Below, piece by piece: positions 1 through 7,720 of a stretch of 64,000 bases of DNA. The DNA is from Rhizobiaceae bacterium (GTDB lineage: Bacteria; Pseudomonadota; Alphaproteobacteria; Rhizobiales; Rhizobiaceae), in NCBI GenBank assembly GCA_017643495.1, contig JAEPNK010000002.1, positions 1,302,001 to 1,366,000 on the forward strand. The letters run 5' to 3'. Below the pieces are notes generated by a model. That model did not search any database, was not told the DNA's origin, and saw nothing but the letters and a program-made list of their open reading frames with translations. Within the stretch, counting starts at the first letter, position 1; every line of letters starts with the position of its first letter. The position numbers and the translations under genes are program-made.

Positions 1-143
1 CTGAGAGCGACCTTCTTTTTATTGGCTCGTTGGAATGCAACATCCATCGTTATCCCGCGCGTTTTCTCAAGAGAGCGAATGACCTGATAGAGGTCTTTGA
101 TCTCTTCGTTCGTCGCATCCGACCAGTCACATGTGTTGTTCAT
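1..143 (-). CDS. partial hypothetical protein, cut by window edge
   Basis: An open frame starts at an ATG at 143 (minus strand) and runs off the left edge: 47 codons are visible, beginning MNNTCDWSDATNEE. The visible part is hydrophilic and predicted helical, with no signal peptide and no motif I recognise. It is divergent from the gene at 329 across an AT-rich, repeat-bearing spacer, as is common for small regulatory or accessory genes of integrated elements. No function can be assigned; it could also be an overlapping spurious frame. Confidence 0.4.
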   Translation of the reverse strand, partial: MNNTCDWSDATNEEIKDLYQVIRSLEKTRGITMDVAFQRANKKKVAL

Positions 144-252
144 GGGATTCACTTTACCCGTTTCACCCGCAGGATTACCCGATTTGTACGCGAGACAACA
201 CCCTAAATAATTGATAGATAGAAACAAAATACACTTTTAGGTTGTAATATGT

Positions 253-307
253 CTATACTTTCGGATACACTGAAAGTGTTGAATAGGGAAAACAATAAAA
301 AGTATAG
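253..307. promoter_or_regulatory. nested inverted repeats in divergent spacer, candidate operator
   Basis: CTATACTTT at 253-261 is repeated as its exact inverse AAAGTATAG at 299-307. Between them ACACT-GAA-AGTGT (267-279) forms a smaller palindrome. The arrangement sits between two divergent genes of the integrated element, just upstream of the start at 329, and resembles the operator region of a repressor or excision control gene. The bound protein is unknown. Confidence 0.4.
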
Positions 308-328
308 CGTAAATCGAAAGGCGGCCCT

Positions 329-679
329 ATGGACGATCAATTAAAGGAAATATTCAAAAACAACGCTCGTGATAAAGAACCAGCACTCAGCATCGATTGG
401 GACTTGTACGAGCACATGCTTGCAGAATCCGATCTGACCGATGCGGAAAAGAAAGAGTTCATCGAAACCCTCTGGTCAATCGTCGTCGCATTCGTCGATC
501 TTGGATTTGGGGTTCATCCTGTGCAGCAGGCTCCGGAAAGTTCGGGACAAGATGCAGATATCGCGCTGATCATCCAGCGGCATGTGCTATCCTCAGAGGG
601 AACATTACCAAACAATCAAACGACAAAACCCGTGGGCGCGGTGACGCGCAGCCCCGGAGCAAGGAGGAGTAATGAGTAG
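329..679 (+). CDS. hypothetical protein upstream of serine recombinase
   Basis: This 116-residue acidic protein has a predicted helical N-terminal part (residues 1-60, rich in Glu, Asp, Leu) and a basic, probably disordered tail. I recognise no domain. Its start is preceded by a GGCGG-like site, and its last codons overlap the recombinase start by 8 bases, so the two are translationally coupled. Short acidic genes in this position are frequent just upstream of large serine recombinases in alphaproteobacterial elements; a role as accessory or directionality factor is possible but not shown by the sequence. Confidence 0.6.
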   Translation: MDDQLKEIFKNNARDKEPALSIDWDLYEHMLAESDLTDAEKKEFIETLWSIVVAFVDLGFGVHPVQQAPESSGQDADIALIIQRHVLSSEGTLPNNQTTKPVGAVTRSPGARRSNE

Positions 680-2249
680 AAAAGGAGAAGAAACCCAGTC
701 GGCACAAAAGGCAATAATTTATTGCCGTGTATCGACCAAGAAACAAGCGAGCGATGGTGGCGGCCTTGAAAGCCAGGAGCATCGCTGTCGAGATTATGCA
801 GCGGATAAGGGATATGTCGTCGAGGCAGTGTTTCCTGACGATGTGTCAGGCGGCGGCGACTTCATCAATCGTCCAGGCATGGTGGCGTTGCTCGCCTACT
901 TGGATGCCAAGCCGGATGAGAATTACGTCGTCATCTTTGATGATCTAAAGCGCTACGCACGGGATACGGAGTTCCATTTGAAGCTACGCAGGATCATGAA
1001 TGAGCGCGGTGCAACGCGTGAATGCCTGAACTTCAACTTTGAGAACTCGCCAGAAGGCAAATTCATCGAAACCATGCTTGCGGCACAAGGCGAACTTGAG
1101 CGTGAGCAAAATGGGCGGCAAGTTATTCAAAAGATGCGCGCCCGAATAGAGCAAGGGTTTTGGGTCTTCCAAGCTCCGATTGGGTACAAATATCAGAAAT
1201 CCAAATATGGCGGCAAGGAACTTGTCCGTGACGAGCCTGCCGCAAGCGTCATACAAGAGGCGCTTGAGGGCTTTGCGTCTGGCAGGTTTCAGACACAAGC
1301 TGAGGTCAAAAGATTTTTGGAAAACCAACCGCTCTATCCCAAAGGCAGGGATGGCCGCGTACATCCCTCGCGTGTGACAGAACTATTAGAGCGAGTTGTC
1401 TATGCTGGATTCATTGATGCTCCCAAATGGGGCATTGCGATGCGCGAAGGACGGCACGAAGGATTAATCTCATACGAGGTATATCATAAAAATCAGGCTC
1501 GCCTGAAAGAAGGGAGTCTTGCTCCGGCGCGTAAGGACATCAACGAAGACTTTGTGCTTCGCGGTTTTGTCGAATGCGCTGATTGCACACGGCCTTTGAC
1601 CGCCTGTTGGTCAAAGGGGCGCAATGCCCATCATCCTTACTATCGTTGCTATTACAAAGACTGTGAAAGCTACGGAAAATCTATCCCACGCGCCAAGATC
1701 GAAAATCAATTCGGTACGGTTTTGCAGTCGCTCCAGCCCAAGGCAATTTTCTCGGATTTGATCAAGCACATGTTCAAGCAAGCTTGGACGATACGCAGTG
1801 CACAAGCCAAAGAGTGTGCGCAAGCGTACAAAGCCGAAATAAGCCGCCTAGATACGCAAGTGGAACATCTGCTGAACCGTATCATGGAAACTGACAATAC
1901 ACGCGTGATAGAGGCTTATGAGGCAAAGGTTGCGAAACTGGAACGTGACAAGATTATCTTGCGCGAAAAAGTATCAAACCAGGGGCAACCAAAGGGGAGC
2001 TACGAGGATTTGTTTGAACCGGCTCTGACGTTTCTTCTAAACCCTTGGAAGCTATGGGTTTCTGGCAATATGGTACTGCAAAAGCTGGTGCTCAGACTGG
2101 CCTTTCAAGGCCGCATTCAATACGACCGTAAAACAGGGAGTTTGAACACCAAAAAATCGTTTGTATTCAACGCAATAGAGGAGGTTTTCATGAATAAAAG
2201 TAAGATGGTGGGCGCGGAGGGACTTGAACCCCCGACCAGACCGTTATGA
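672..2249 (+). CDS. large serine recombinase (site-specific integrase)
   Basis: It catalyses cut-and-paste integration or excision of the element it lies in. The N-terminal resolvase domain (about residues 14-155) has the motif YCRVST with the nucleophilic Ser21, followed by the conserved arginine-rich stretch. A recombinase domain (about 175-290) and a zinc ribbon with CADC near residue 300 and a CYYKDC pair near residue 330 follow, then a coiled coil (about 375-440), which is the standard order for large serine integrases. A strong Shine-Dalgarno sequence (AGGAGG, from 661) supports the ATG at 672. The frame has no stop of its own: codons 512-525 (2205-2249) are the antisense of a tRNA gene, and the TGA overlaps the complement of its anticodon. 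That end piece is therefore host DNA joined by integration. Confidence 0.93.
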   Translation: MSRKGEETQSAQKAIIYCRVSTKKQASDGGGLESQEHRCRDYAADKGYVVEAVFPDDVSGGGDFINRPGMVALLAYLDAKPDENYVVIFDDLKRYARDTEFHLKLRRIMNERGATRECLNFNFENSPEGKFIETMLAAQGELEREQNGRQVIQKMRARIEQGFWVFQAPIGYKYQKSKYGGKELVRDEPAASVIQEALEGFASGRFQTQAEVKRFLENQPLYPKGRDGRVHPSRVTELLERVVYAGFIDAPKWGIAMREGRHEGLISYEVYHKNQARLKEGSLAPARKDINEDFVLRGFVECADCTRPLTACWSKGRNAHHPYYRCYYKDCESYGKSIPRAKIENQFGTVLQSLQPKAIFSDLIKHMFKQAWTIRSAQAKECAQAYKAEISRLDTQVEHLLNRIMETDNTRVIEAYEAKVAKLERDKIILREKVSNQGQPKGSYEDLFEPALTFLLNPWKLWVSGNMVLQKLVLRLAFQGRIQYDRKTGSLNTKKSFVFNAIEEVFMNKSKMVGAEGLEPPTRPL

Positions 2250-2282
2250 GCGGTCGGCTCTAACCAACTGAGCTACACGCCC
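2206..2282 (-). tRNA. tRNA with anticodon CAU, probably tRNA-Ile2 (lysidine type)
   Basis: The minus strand folds into a complete cloverleaf of 77 bases including an encoded CCA (2206-2208). The acceptor stem pairs GGGCGTG with CGCGCCC, the anticodon stem is GACCG/CGGTC with loop CTCATAA, and the T loop is TTCAAGT. Anticodon CAU can be elongator Met or Ile2. The other CAU tRNA in this window (25466-25542) has the elongator Met pattern, so this one is more probably tRNA-Ile2, the substrate of TilS. The integrated element abuts its 3' end, so this gene is the likely attachment site. Confidence 0.9.
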
Positions 2283-2430
2283 ATCGAAAGCCTGAATAGC
2301 TTGTTTGCTGCGCGCTCACAAGTCCCGTATTCTGCTTGTGTTTGCGAAGTCGACAATAAGTTGTGCTTTCCTCATTTCAGGCATTATTTCCCTTTATCCG
2401 GGGTATTTTCACAAGTGGAATTACGGAGTC

Positions 2431-3165
2431 ATGATGTTTTACAAACCAGTCAATGCAATTGCAGCATTATTCATCAGTGCCTTGCTGATCGTACCGGCAA
2501 ATGCTTCTCAAGAACAAATCCCCAGCCTGCATGTTTCAGGCACCGGAACAGTCGATGTCGAACCGGACATGGCCAATGTTTCCTTTGGCGTTTTCAGGGA
2601 AGCAAAAACCGCCCGCGAAGCCCTGGATGCCAACAATTCGGCAATGGCAGAGGTTCTCAAGGCGCTTGAGGACAGCGGTATCGAGAAAAAGGATATCCAG
2701 ACTTCCCAGTTCAATATCCAGCCGCAATATTTCTATCCGCCGCGCAAGGATAATGGCGAGCAGGAATCACCGCGCATTACAGGCTATGCGGTGAGCAACT
2801 CCGTCGCGATACGAATTCGCGACCTGTCGAAAACCGGTGCCGTGCTGGACCAGGTCGTAACACTTGGTGTGAACAGCGGTGGAAACATCAGCTTCACCAA
2901 TGCCGATATTCCCGCAATTCTTGAAAAAGCCCGGATCAAGGCCGTTGAGGATGCATCGAAAAAGGCGAAAACACTTGCCGAGGCAGCAGGTGTGAAACTT
3001 GTCCGGATTCTGGAGATCAGCGAAAACGTCAATCGCCCGATGCCAATGCCACGCATGCGCGGGCGAGCCGAGGCAATGGTTGCTTCCGACGCATCCGTAC
3101 CGGTTGCAGCAGGTGAAAACACCTATCAGGTGGAAGTGAACATTCGCTGGCAAATCGGCCAGTAA
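2431..3165 (+). CDS. SIMPL (DUF541) family secreted protein
   Basis: The mature protein is a periplasmic or envelope SIMPL-domain protein, the family of E. coli YggE, linked to lower oxidative stress although no reaction is established. A signal peptide covers the first ~22 residues (hydrophobic run ending in ANA). The family pattern is clear: VSGTGTVDVEPDMANVSFGV at the start, alternating beta strands and two long helices, then a final strand pair before the stop. The open frame extends upstream to 2305, but ACGGAG at 2423-2428 and the signal peptide place the start at ATG 2431 (or 2434). It is monocistronic and convergent with the next gene. Confidence 0.85.
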   Translation: MMFYKPVNAIAALFISALLIVPANASQEQIPSLHVSGTGTVDVEPDMANVSFGVFREAKTAREALDANNSAMAEVLKALEDSGIEKKDIQTSQFNIQPQYFYPPRKDNGEQESPRITGYAVSNSVAIRIRDLSKTGAVLDQVVTLGVNSGGNISFTNADIPAILEKARIKAVEDASKKAKTLAEAAGVKLVRILEISENVNRPMPMPRMRGRAEAMVASDASVPVAAGENTYQVEVNIRWQIGQ

Positions 3166-3191
3166 AACGCAAAACCCTTAAAACTGAAAAA

Positions 3192-3217
3192 CCCCGCCAG
3201 AACATGTTCTGGCGGGG
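3192..3217 (-). terminator. perfect 26-base palindrome, intrinsic terminator
   Basis: CCCCGCCAGAACA is followed directly by its exact inverse. On the minus strand the hairpin is followed by a run of T, so it ends transcription of the gene at 3268-3639. On the plus strand there is no T run, but the hairpin could still stall transcription from the SIMPL gene. Confidence 0.75.
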
Positions 3218-3267
3218 CTACGCTCATCCGGCCTTAAAGACGGAATGGCCGGTGAACATTTCGGATA

Positions 3268-3639
3268 CTAGATGCCGCGGGCCTTGATGACAGGACAACC
3301 CCGGCCTTGCCTGCTGAAGACCATGCGTGCACGATGTCCGCGATTCCAGCCTGTTACCACGATGCGGCGCTTGTTTACCCGCTTTACACGCGGGTTGTTC
3401 ATGCCCCAGCGATAAGCCTTGTTGACTGCACGGCGCGGGCCACAGGAAAACCTGCGATGGCCACGATAGCGATGGCCATGATGGCGGCGTCCGCCGCTGT
3501 TGAAATAGATGCCACTGCCACCGGAGCCGATATAAACACCAATACGGCCATCTGCCTGTGCAGGTGCAGTTGTTGTAGCTGCGGTGCCCAGGGCAAGGAC
3601 GCCAGCCGCCAATACAGTCCTGATTGATTTCGTAAACAT
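3268..3639 (-). CDS. small secreted basic protein, unknown function
   Basis: This 123-residue protein begins with a clear signal peptide (MFTKSIRTVLAAGVLALG..., cleavage near APAQA-D). The mature part has a Gly-rich strand, then a His/Arg/Gly-rich segment around residues 50-65, then a conserved-looking basic domain with two cysteines (FSCGPRRAV and GRGCPVI) that could form a disulphide. Similar small secreted proteins with this C-terminal domain are frequent in rhizobia and are sometimes labelled antifreeze-like, without functional evidence. The His-rich segment could bind metal. A good AGGAG site precedes the ATG at 3639. Confidence 0.75.
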   Translation of the reverse strand: MFTKSIRTVLAAGVLALGTAATTTAPAQADGRIGVYIGSGGSGIYFNSGGRRHHGHRYRGHRRFSCGPRRAVNKAYRWGMNNPRVKRVNKRRIVVTGWNRGHRARMVFSRQGRGCPVIKARGI

Positions 3640-4083
3640 GATTTCTCTCCTTCTGTCTTGCTTCGGATCATGGTGTTTGCCTGACCATGAGAAGAGAATG
3701 GCATGATCGTCCTGAACCGGCAGGTAACGCCACGTTCAGATTGGGTTCAAAAAATTCCTTTTTAAAAATAATAGCTTATGGAATTATCGTGATTTCCGAA
3801 CGATAACCTGAACAGTCTCCTGCAGGTTTCCGGCGATGACTGGCAAGGTTTTGCCATGTTTGGCAAGAGCCATTGGAAAATACCAGTAGCCCTGCTTTCG
3901 GAGACCCATGTGTACCATTCCTGCACATTGCGGATTTGCCTCCTTCATCAGGCGCGCGCCCTTCCTCTCCAATCCGTCTGACATTGCAGTAACCGCAGGC
4001 ATGGACATGGTCTGGCATGGTTTTTGCAACCGGAAGGCAAACAGGGAAAAAGCCTTTCCCGCCAGAAAATACAGGAAGCCCCA
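3640..4083. other. intergenic region between divergent genes
   Basis: No convincing gene is seen in these 444 bases. Open frames on the minus strand here have no recognisable product or start site. The part from 3740 to 3780 is AT-rich and may hold the promoter of the minus-strand gene. GTTCAGATTGGGTTCA near 3735 repeats a GTTCA element twice. The right part (4024-4083) is open in the frame of the following transferase but lacks its own start signals. Confidence 0.5.
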
Positions 4084-5547
4084 GTGAGTATCGAAAGCAT
4101 ATCGTCGAACAACCCCCGGATCATTCCACCGGCAAAGAACAGGAAGCAACGCCGTTCCAAGCGTGTGAGTGAGGGTTTCCTTGCCCTTTCCTATGCCGTG
4201 ACCGAACTGGCCGTCCTGTTCCTGCTCGGCCTTGCGATTGCCCATTTCTATGTCGCTTCCGCGCTGGGAGAACCCGGATATTATGCATTGTACCTGACGC
4301 CGCTGCTGACAGCTCCGGCGATAATCGGCTTTCTGTTCAACCGGGAAAGCCTTTACGACCTGACGAGTTTGCAATCACCAAACCAGGTAGCACTTGATGT
4401 GATGAAAGAGATGGGCACCGGTTTCATCATTGTTGTCCTGCTTCTGTTTCTGGCCGGCATTGCAGAGGAATATTCGCGTGTCTGGTTTGTCAGCTGGGCT
4501 TTTTCCTCCCTTGCCGTTGTTCTGTTGTTGCGCGGCATCATTGCCCAGATTTTGTCTAGGCTCTCAAACCTTGACATCCGGATGAACCGGATTGCCATCA
4601 TTGGAGACAAGGCAGCGATTGCAAACCTTGCAACCGTCATGGCGCCGGTCGACGGAACGACCGAAATCATGGGCACTTATGAAATCGGCCCATTAACATG
4701 CGAGTCCAACTCTGCAGAGGACAGGACCCTGTCTGAACTGATTGAACTCGGCCAGGCAGGAAGGCTGGACCAGGTCGTGATTGCAAAGGAGCGCATTGAC
4801 CGCAGAGAAATGTCTGCTTTGCTCGACCGGTTGAGTATCCTTCCTTGTGAAATTTTGATGGATCCCGCTTTCCTTGGGGAAACGGCCAAGGTTTCCGGCC
4901 TCAGCCGGGTGCAGGACAATCGCATGATACGGGTTCAAAAACGGCCGATTTCGGAATGGGGCCTGCTGGCCAAATCCCTCTTTGACCGCACGGCAGCAGC
5001 AGCAGGCCTGCTTCTGTTGTCTCCCCTGTTCCTGGTGACTGCAATCGCAATCAAGCTGGACAGCAAGGGACCGGTATTCTTCAAACAGTACCGGCACGGA
5101 TACAACCAGCGGAAGATAAAGGTCTGGAAGTTCCGCACAATGACTGTCATGGAAAATGGCGATGCGTTCCGCCAGGCTACCAAAAATGACAGCCGGGTAA
5201 CCCGCATCGGCAACTTCCTGCGCAAAAGCTCGATTGATGAACTGCCACAGCTTGTCAACGTGCTCTTGGGAGACATGTCCATTGTCGGCCCGAGACCTCA
5301 CCCGGTTGCACTCAACGATGCCTTCTCGAAAAGGCTTCGCCGGTACAATAACCGCCACAAGGTAAAACCCGGCATCACCGGCTGGGCACAGATCAACGGC
5401 TATCGCGGCCCGACCGATCAGCCGGGACAGATGGACAAGCGTGTTGAATATGATCTCGACTACATTGAGAACTGGTCATTCTGGCTTGATCTCAAGATCA
5501 TCCTTGCAACCCCCTATTACGGGCTTGTCAGCAAGAATGCATTCTGA
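4084..5547 (+). CDS. polyprenyl glycosylphosphotransferase (exopolysaccharide priming transferase)
   Basis: The protein starts exopolysaccharide synthesis by moving a sugar phosphate from a nucleotide sugar to undecaprenyl phosphate in the inner membrane. Four or five N-terminal membrane spans (about residues 30-160) are followed by a CoA-binding-like domain (IAIIGDKAAI), then a further span (LLLLSPLFLVTAIAIKLDS) and the ExoY/WcaJ catalytic domain with KFRTM, DELPQLVNVL, GPRPH and KPGITGWAQ. GTG at 4084 with AGGAAG upstream is preferred; the frame is open to an ATG at 4024. No other capsule genes adjoin it; a UDP-xylose-forming enzyme lies at 14.2 kb. Confidence 0.9.
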   Translation: MSIESISSNNPRIIPPAKNRKQRRSKRVSEGFLALSYAVTELAVLFLLGLAIAHFYVASALGEPGYYALYLTPLLTAPAIIGFLFNRESLYDLTSLQSPNQVALDVMKEMGTGFIIVVLLLFLAGIAEEYSRVWFVSWAFSSLAVVLLLRGIIAQILSRLSNLDIRMNRIAIIGDKAAIANLATVMAPVDGTTEIMGTYEIGPLTCESNSAEDRTLSELIELGQAGRLDQVVIAKERIDRREMSALLDRLSILPCEILMDPAFLGETAKVSGLSRVQDNRMIRVQKRPISEWGLLAKSLFDRTAAAAGLLLLSPLFLVTAIAIKLDSKGPVFFKQYRHGYNQRKIKVWKFRTMTVMENGDAFRQATKNDSRVTRIGNFLRKSSIDELPQLVNVLLGDMSIVGPRPHPVALNDAFSKRLRRYNNRHKVKPGITGWAQINGYRGPTDQPGQMDKRVEYDLDYIENWSFWLDLKIILATPYYGLVSKNAF

Positions 5548-5564
5548 CGGGAATTTCCCGTCAG
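5544..5564. terminator. palindrome holding both convergent stop codons
   Basis: CTGACGGGAA and TTCCCGTCAG face each other around one base. The TGA of the transferase (5545-5547) and the stop of the MarR gene (5561-5563) both lie inside the arms. It may work as a short bidirectional terminator, although T runs are poor. Confidence 0.45.
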
Positions 5565-6001
5565 GCAGGACTTCGCTGGATTGCGCTCATCAGGTGGCTG
5601 ATTTGTTCACGCAATTTCTCCTGGCCGTTTTCATCAAGTGAATTGACCATCTGGCGCAGGATTTTGCAGCGTGCAGAAACAATCTTTGCAAGGCATTCCT
5701 CTCCTGCCGGAGTAAGTGTCAGCCTTACATGACGCATGTCGCCACCGTAACCGCGATTGCGGTCCAGCAGGCCTTGCGTTTCCAGCCTTTTTATCAGCCT
5801 CACAGCAGAAGAATGCTGAAGCGACAACGCTTTCCGCAAATGGTCAATCGGTTTGTCGGGTTCTGTACCCACCTTGACGATTGCCGCACAGGCTGAAGGA
5901 CTGAGTCCTGAAACCTGTGTCACAGCTTCATTCAATCGGGTTGTGACGGAATTGGCGAAAACACCAATAGCGTCACCCAAGTGGAGATCTTGCAAATTCA
6001 T
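5561..6001 (-). CDS. MarR family transcriptional regulator
   Basis: This 146-residue winged-helix regulator has the MarR core: helix-turn-helix at about residues 50-80 (LSLQHSSAVRLIKRLETQGL), wing with RHVRLTLTPAG, and flanking dimerisation helices. It resembles the regulator at 28040-28603 in layout and in the HSSAVRLI/HAGTVRLI recognition helix, but lacks that protein's cysteine tail. The ligand and targets are not evident; the nearest divergent gene is none, since the region upstream of 6001 leads to a minus-strand operon end. It is convergent with the glycosyltransferase. Confidence 0.85.
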   Translation of the reverse strand: MNLQDLHLGDAIGVFANSVTTRLNEAVTQVSGLSPSACAAIVKVGTEPDKPIDHLRKALSLQHSSAVRLIKRLETQGLLDRNRGYGGDMRHVRLTLTPAGEECLAKIVSARCKILRQMVNSLDENGQEKLREQISHLMSAIQRSPA

Positions 6002-6187
6002 GTATGAAATCTACGCCTGAATTCATGTGTTGGTTGGTCAGCGGCGAAAAGCTGGGAACCCAGCAATGACCAGGAAATGTGTGTTGACTGAGCCGATATG
6101 GGAACTGGTACGCTGAAAATCCATAGGTTTTCTTAAATCAAATATTCAAATTGAATGTTCATGAAAACATCGAGGGCCAAGCCCTTG

Positions 6188-7210
6188 CTAGCCTTCATAT
6201 CCTTGTAAAACATTTACTGCATTGATGCCGATTTCCTCAACGGCATACCCACCCTCCATGACAAACAGGTGCGGTATTCCCAGTTGGGCCAGATCCTTGC
6301 CATAGGTAGTGAAATCATCGGACTCCAGGGTGAAAGAACTGATCGGATCCCTCACGAACGTGTCCGTTCCCAGGGAGACGACCACTGCTTCCGGTGAAAA
6401 ATCCGATATCTTCTGCAGTCCCTTGCCGAGGTTTTCCCGCCATGTTGAAAATCCGGTCCCTTTCGGCATGGGAAAATTCAGATTGTATCCTTCTCCCTTG
6501 CCCGTACCGGTTTCATCCGCAAAACCGAGAAAATGAGGAAACTCGTCTTCCGGGCGACCGTGCAGCGAGACAAACAACACATCATCACGATCATAGAAAA
6601 TGTCCTGCGTGCCATTGCCGTGGTGGAAATCCACATCAAGGATTGCAACCTTGCCAAGCCCCTGGTCGAGCAGGCTCTGGGCAGCTAGCCCTGCATTGTT
6701 GAAAAACGAGTATCCGCCATACATGTCGATGGCGGCATGGTGTCCCGGAGGACGGCAGAGGGAAAAGACAGCCCCCTGATCCATCAGCCGCGCAGCGCCT
6801 TCAAGCGCCACGTTTGCGCTTGCCCGGGCTGCTGCCCAGGTTCCTTCACAAATGGCCGTTTCAGCAGCCATGGCATAATAACCAAGCTTGCCGTCTATGT
6901 CGGACGGGCAGCGTTGTGCCATTCGGCGCGCAGGCCAGCTTGAAGCAATCGCTTCACCCTTGTAACCGGCGGCCTTCCATTCTTCCCATGCTGTTTCAAG
7001 AAACGAAACATAATGATTGTCATGTATCTTGAGAATCGGTTCGAGACCAAAATCCCGGGGTGCCGCTATCTGCCCCATGCCGGTTTCACGCAGCCTTGCA
7101 AGCACGTAATCCATTCGTGAGGGTTTTTCAAAAGGCGGGACAAGCTGCCCGCCATAAAGCTCCGTCTTCGGATTTCTTTTCCGGTGATCCTCGGAATAAA
7201 TGGTGAGCAT
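6188..7210 (-). CDS. histone-deacetylase superfamily amidohydrolase (acetylpolyamine amidohydrolase-like)
   Basis: This is a zinc-dependent deacetylase of about 340 residues. The active-site signatures are present: PGHHA (paired catalytic histidines), the metal-binding DVDFHHGNGT, VSLHG, an LGTD motif and a closing GGY loop. The bacterial members with this layout remove acetyl groups from polyamines or other small amides, so acetylpolyamine is the best guess for the substrate. The open frame extends to 7258, but the start at 7210 overlaps the TGA of the upstream DUF971 gene (TGATG), which indicates translational coupling in a two-gene operon. Confidence 0.88.
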   Translation of the reverse strand: MLTIYSEDHRKRNPKTELYGGQLVPPFEKPSRMDYVLARLRETGMGQIAAPRDFGLEPILKIHDNHYVSFLETAWEEWKAAGYKGEAIASSWPARRMAQRCPSDIDGKLGYYAMAAETAICEGTWAAARASANVALEGAARLMDQGAVFSLCRPPGHHAAIDMYGGYSFFNNAGLAAQSLLDQGLGKVAILDVDFHHGNGTQDIFYDRDDVLFVSLHGRPEDEFPHFLGFADETGTGKGEGYNLNFPMPKGTGFSTWRENLGKGLQKISDFSPEAVVVSLGTDTFVRDPISSFTLESDDFTTYGKDLAQLGIPHLFVMEGGYAVEEIGINAVNVLQGYEG

Positions 7211-7554
7211 CAGCGCGCCATCCCCTTCTCCTCCAGTTCCTCCAGATAGGCATTCCATTTGTCTTCGCGGTTGCGCCCAAGGTCAAGGAAATAATCCCAT
7301 GTGAAGATCCCCGTATTGTGCATGTCGTCAAACGTGATTCTCACCGCATACTGGCCAACAGGTTCCATCTGCATGATTTCGACATTGCGTTTGCCACCAA
7401 TTGTCTTCCTCTGGTCGGGGGAATGTCCCTGAACCTCGGCCGAAGGCGACAGCACACGCAGCATTTCTGCCGGCAGTTCATAAACCTCTTCATCCCCGAA
7501 AGCGATTTCCAGCGATCGCCTGTCCTTGCGTACGGTCAGTCTGGTTGGTTGCAT
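7210..7554 (-). CDS. DUF971 family protein
   Basis: This 114-residue protein matches the DUF971 fold, the N-terminal domain of gamma-butyrobetaine hydroxylase: a beta-rich start (RKDRRSLEIAFGDEEVYELPAEMLRV) and the late conserved block TGIFTWDYF, followed by a helical tail. Stand-alone members are small proteins whose partners are uncertain; iron-sulphur and metal roles have been suggested. Here it is the first gene of an operon with the HDAC-like enzyme, with overlapping stop and start. The start at 7554 is the only ATG giving the full domain. Confidence 0.8.
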   Translation of the reverse strand: MQPTRLTVRKDRRSLEIAFGDEEVYELPAEMLRVLSPSAEVQGHSPDQRKTIGGKRNVEIMQMEPVGQYAVRITFDDMHNTGIFTWDYFLDLGRNREDKWNAYLEELEEKGMAR

Positions 7555-7720
7555 GTCCGGTTCCCTGTTTGCATCTGCGCAATCTATATTGCATCGCCCG
7601 GCAAATTGGAATTAGCTGACGAGGGGTAAAGAGGCGCGATCAGCAAAACCGGCTGTCGCAATCGGCGCTTGATCGCCTGAACACGACACGCGACAACTTC
7701 ATGCAGAGCGGGAGGAAACT

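Larger units (their letters stand above)
1..2205. mobile_element. right end of an integrated element (serine recombinase type), extends left of the window
   Basis: A large serine recombinase (672-2249) lies directly against the 3' end of a tRNA gene on the opposite strand, which is the usual geometry for an element integrated in the 3' part of a tRNA. The stretch is visibly richer in A+T than the rest of the window, and its other two reading frames (1-143 and 329-679) are not recognisable housekeeping genes. The left end, and the duplicated tRNA 3' fragment expected there, would lie outside the window, so the size and cargo cannot be judged. Boundary and element status are inferred. Confidence 0.65.

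Noticed and set aside
1-2205. Defence system or toxin-antitoxin cargo in the element
   Set aside because: Only the recombinase and two short unidentified frames are visible; nothing supports such a claim.
2205-2249. Protein-like motif AEGLEPPT at the recombinase end
   Set aside because: It is the antisense translation of a tRNA, a well-known artefact, so it is not a protein domain.
3784-4374. Minus-strand frame of 196 codons spanning the 3.8-4.4 kb gap
   Set aside because: It overlaps the start of the transferase, has no ribosome site, and is cysteine/arginine-rich like shadow frames.
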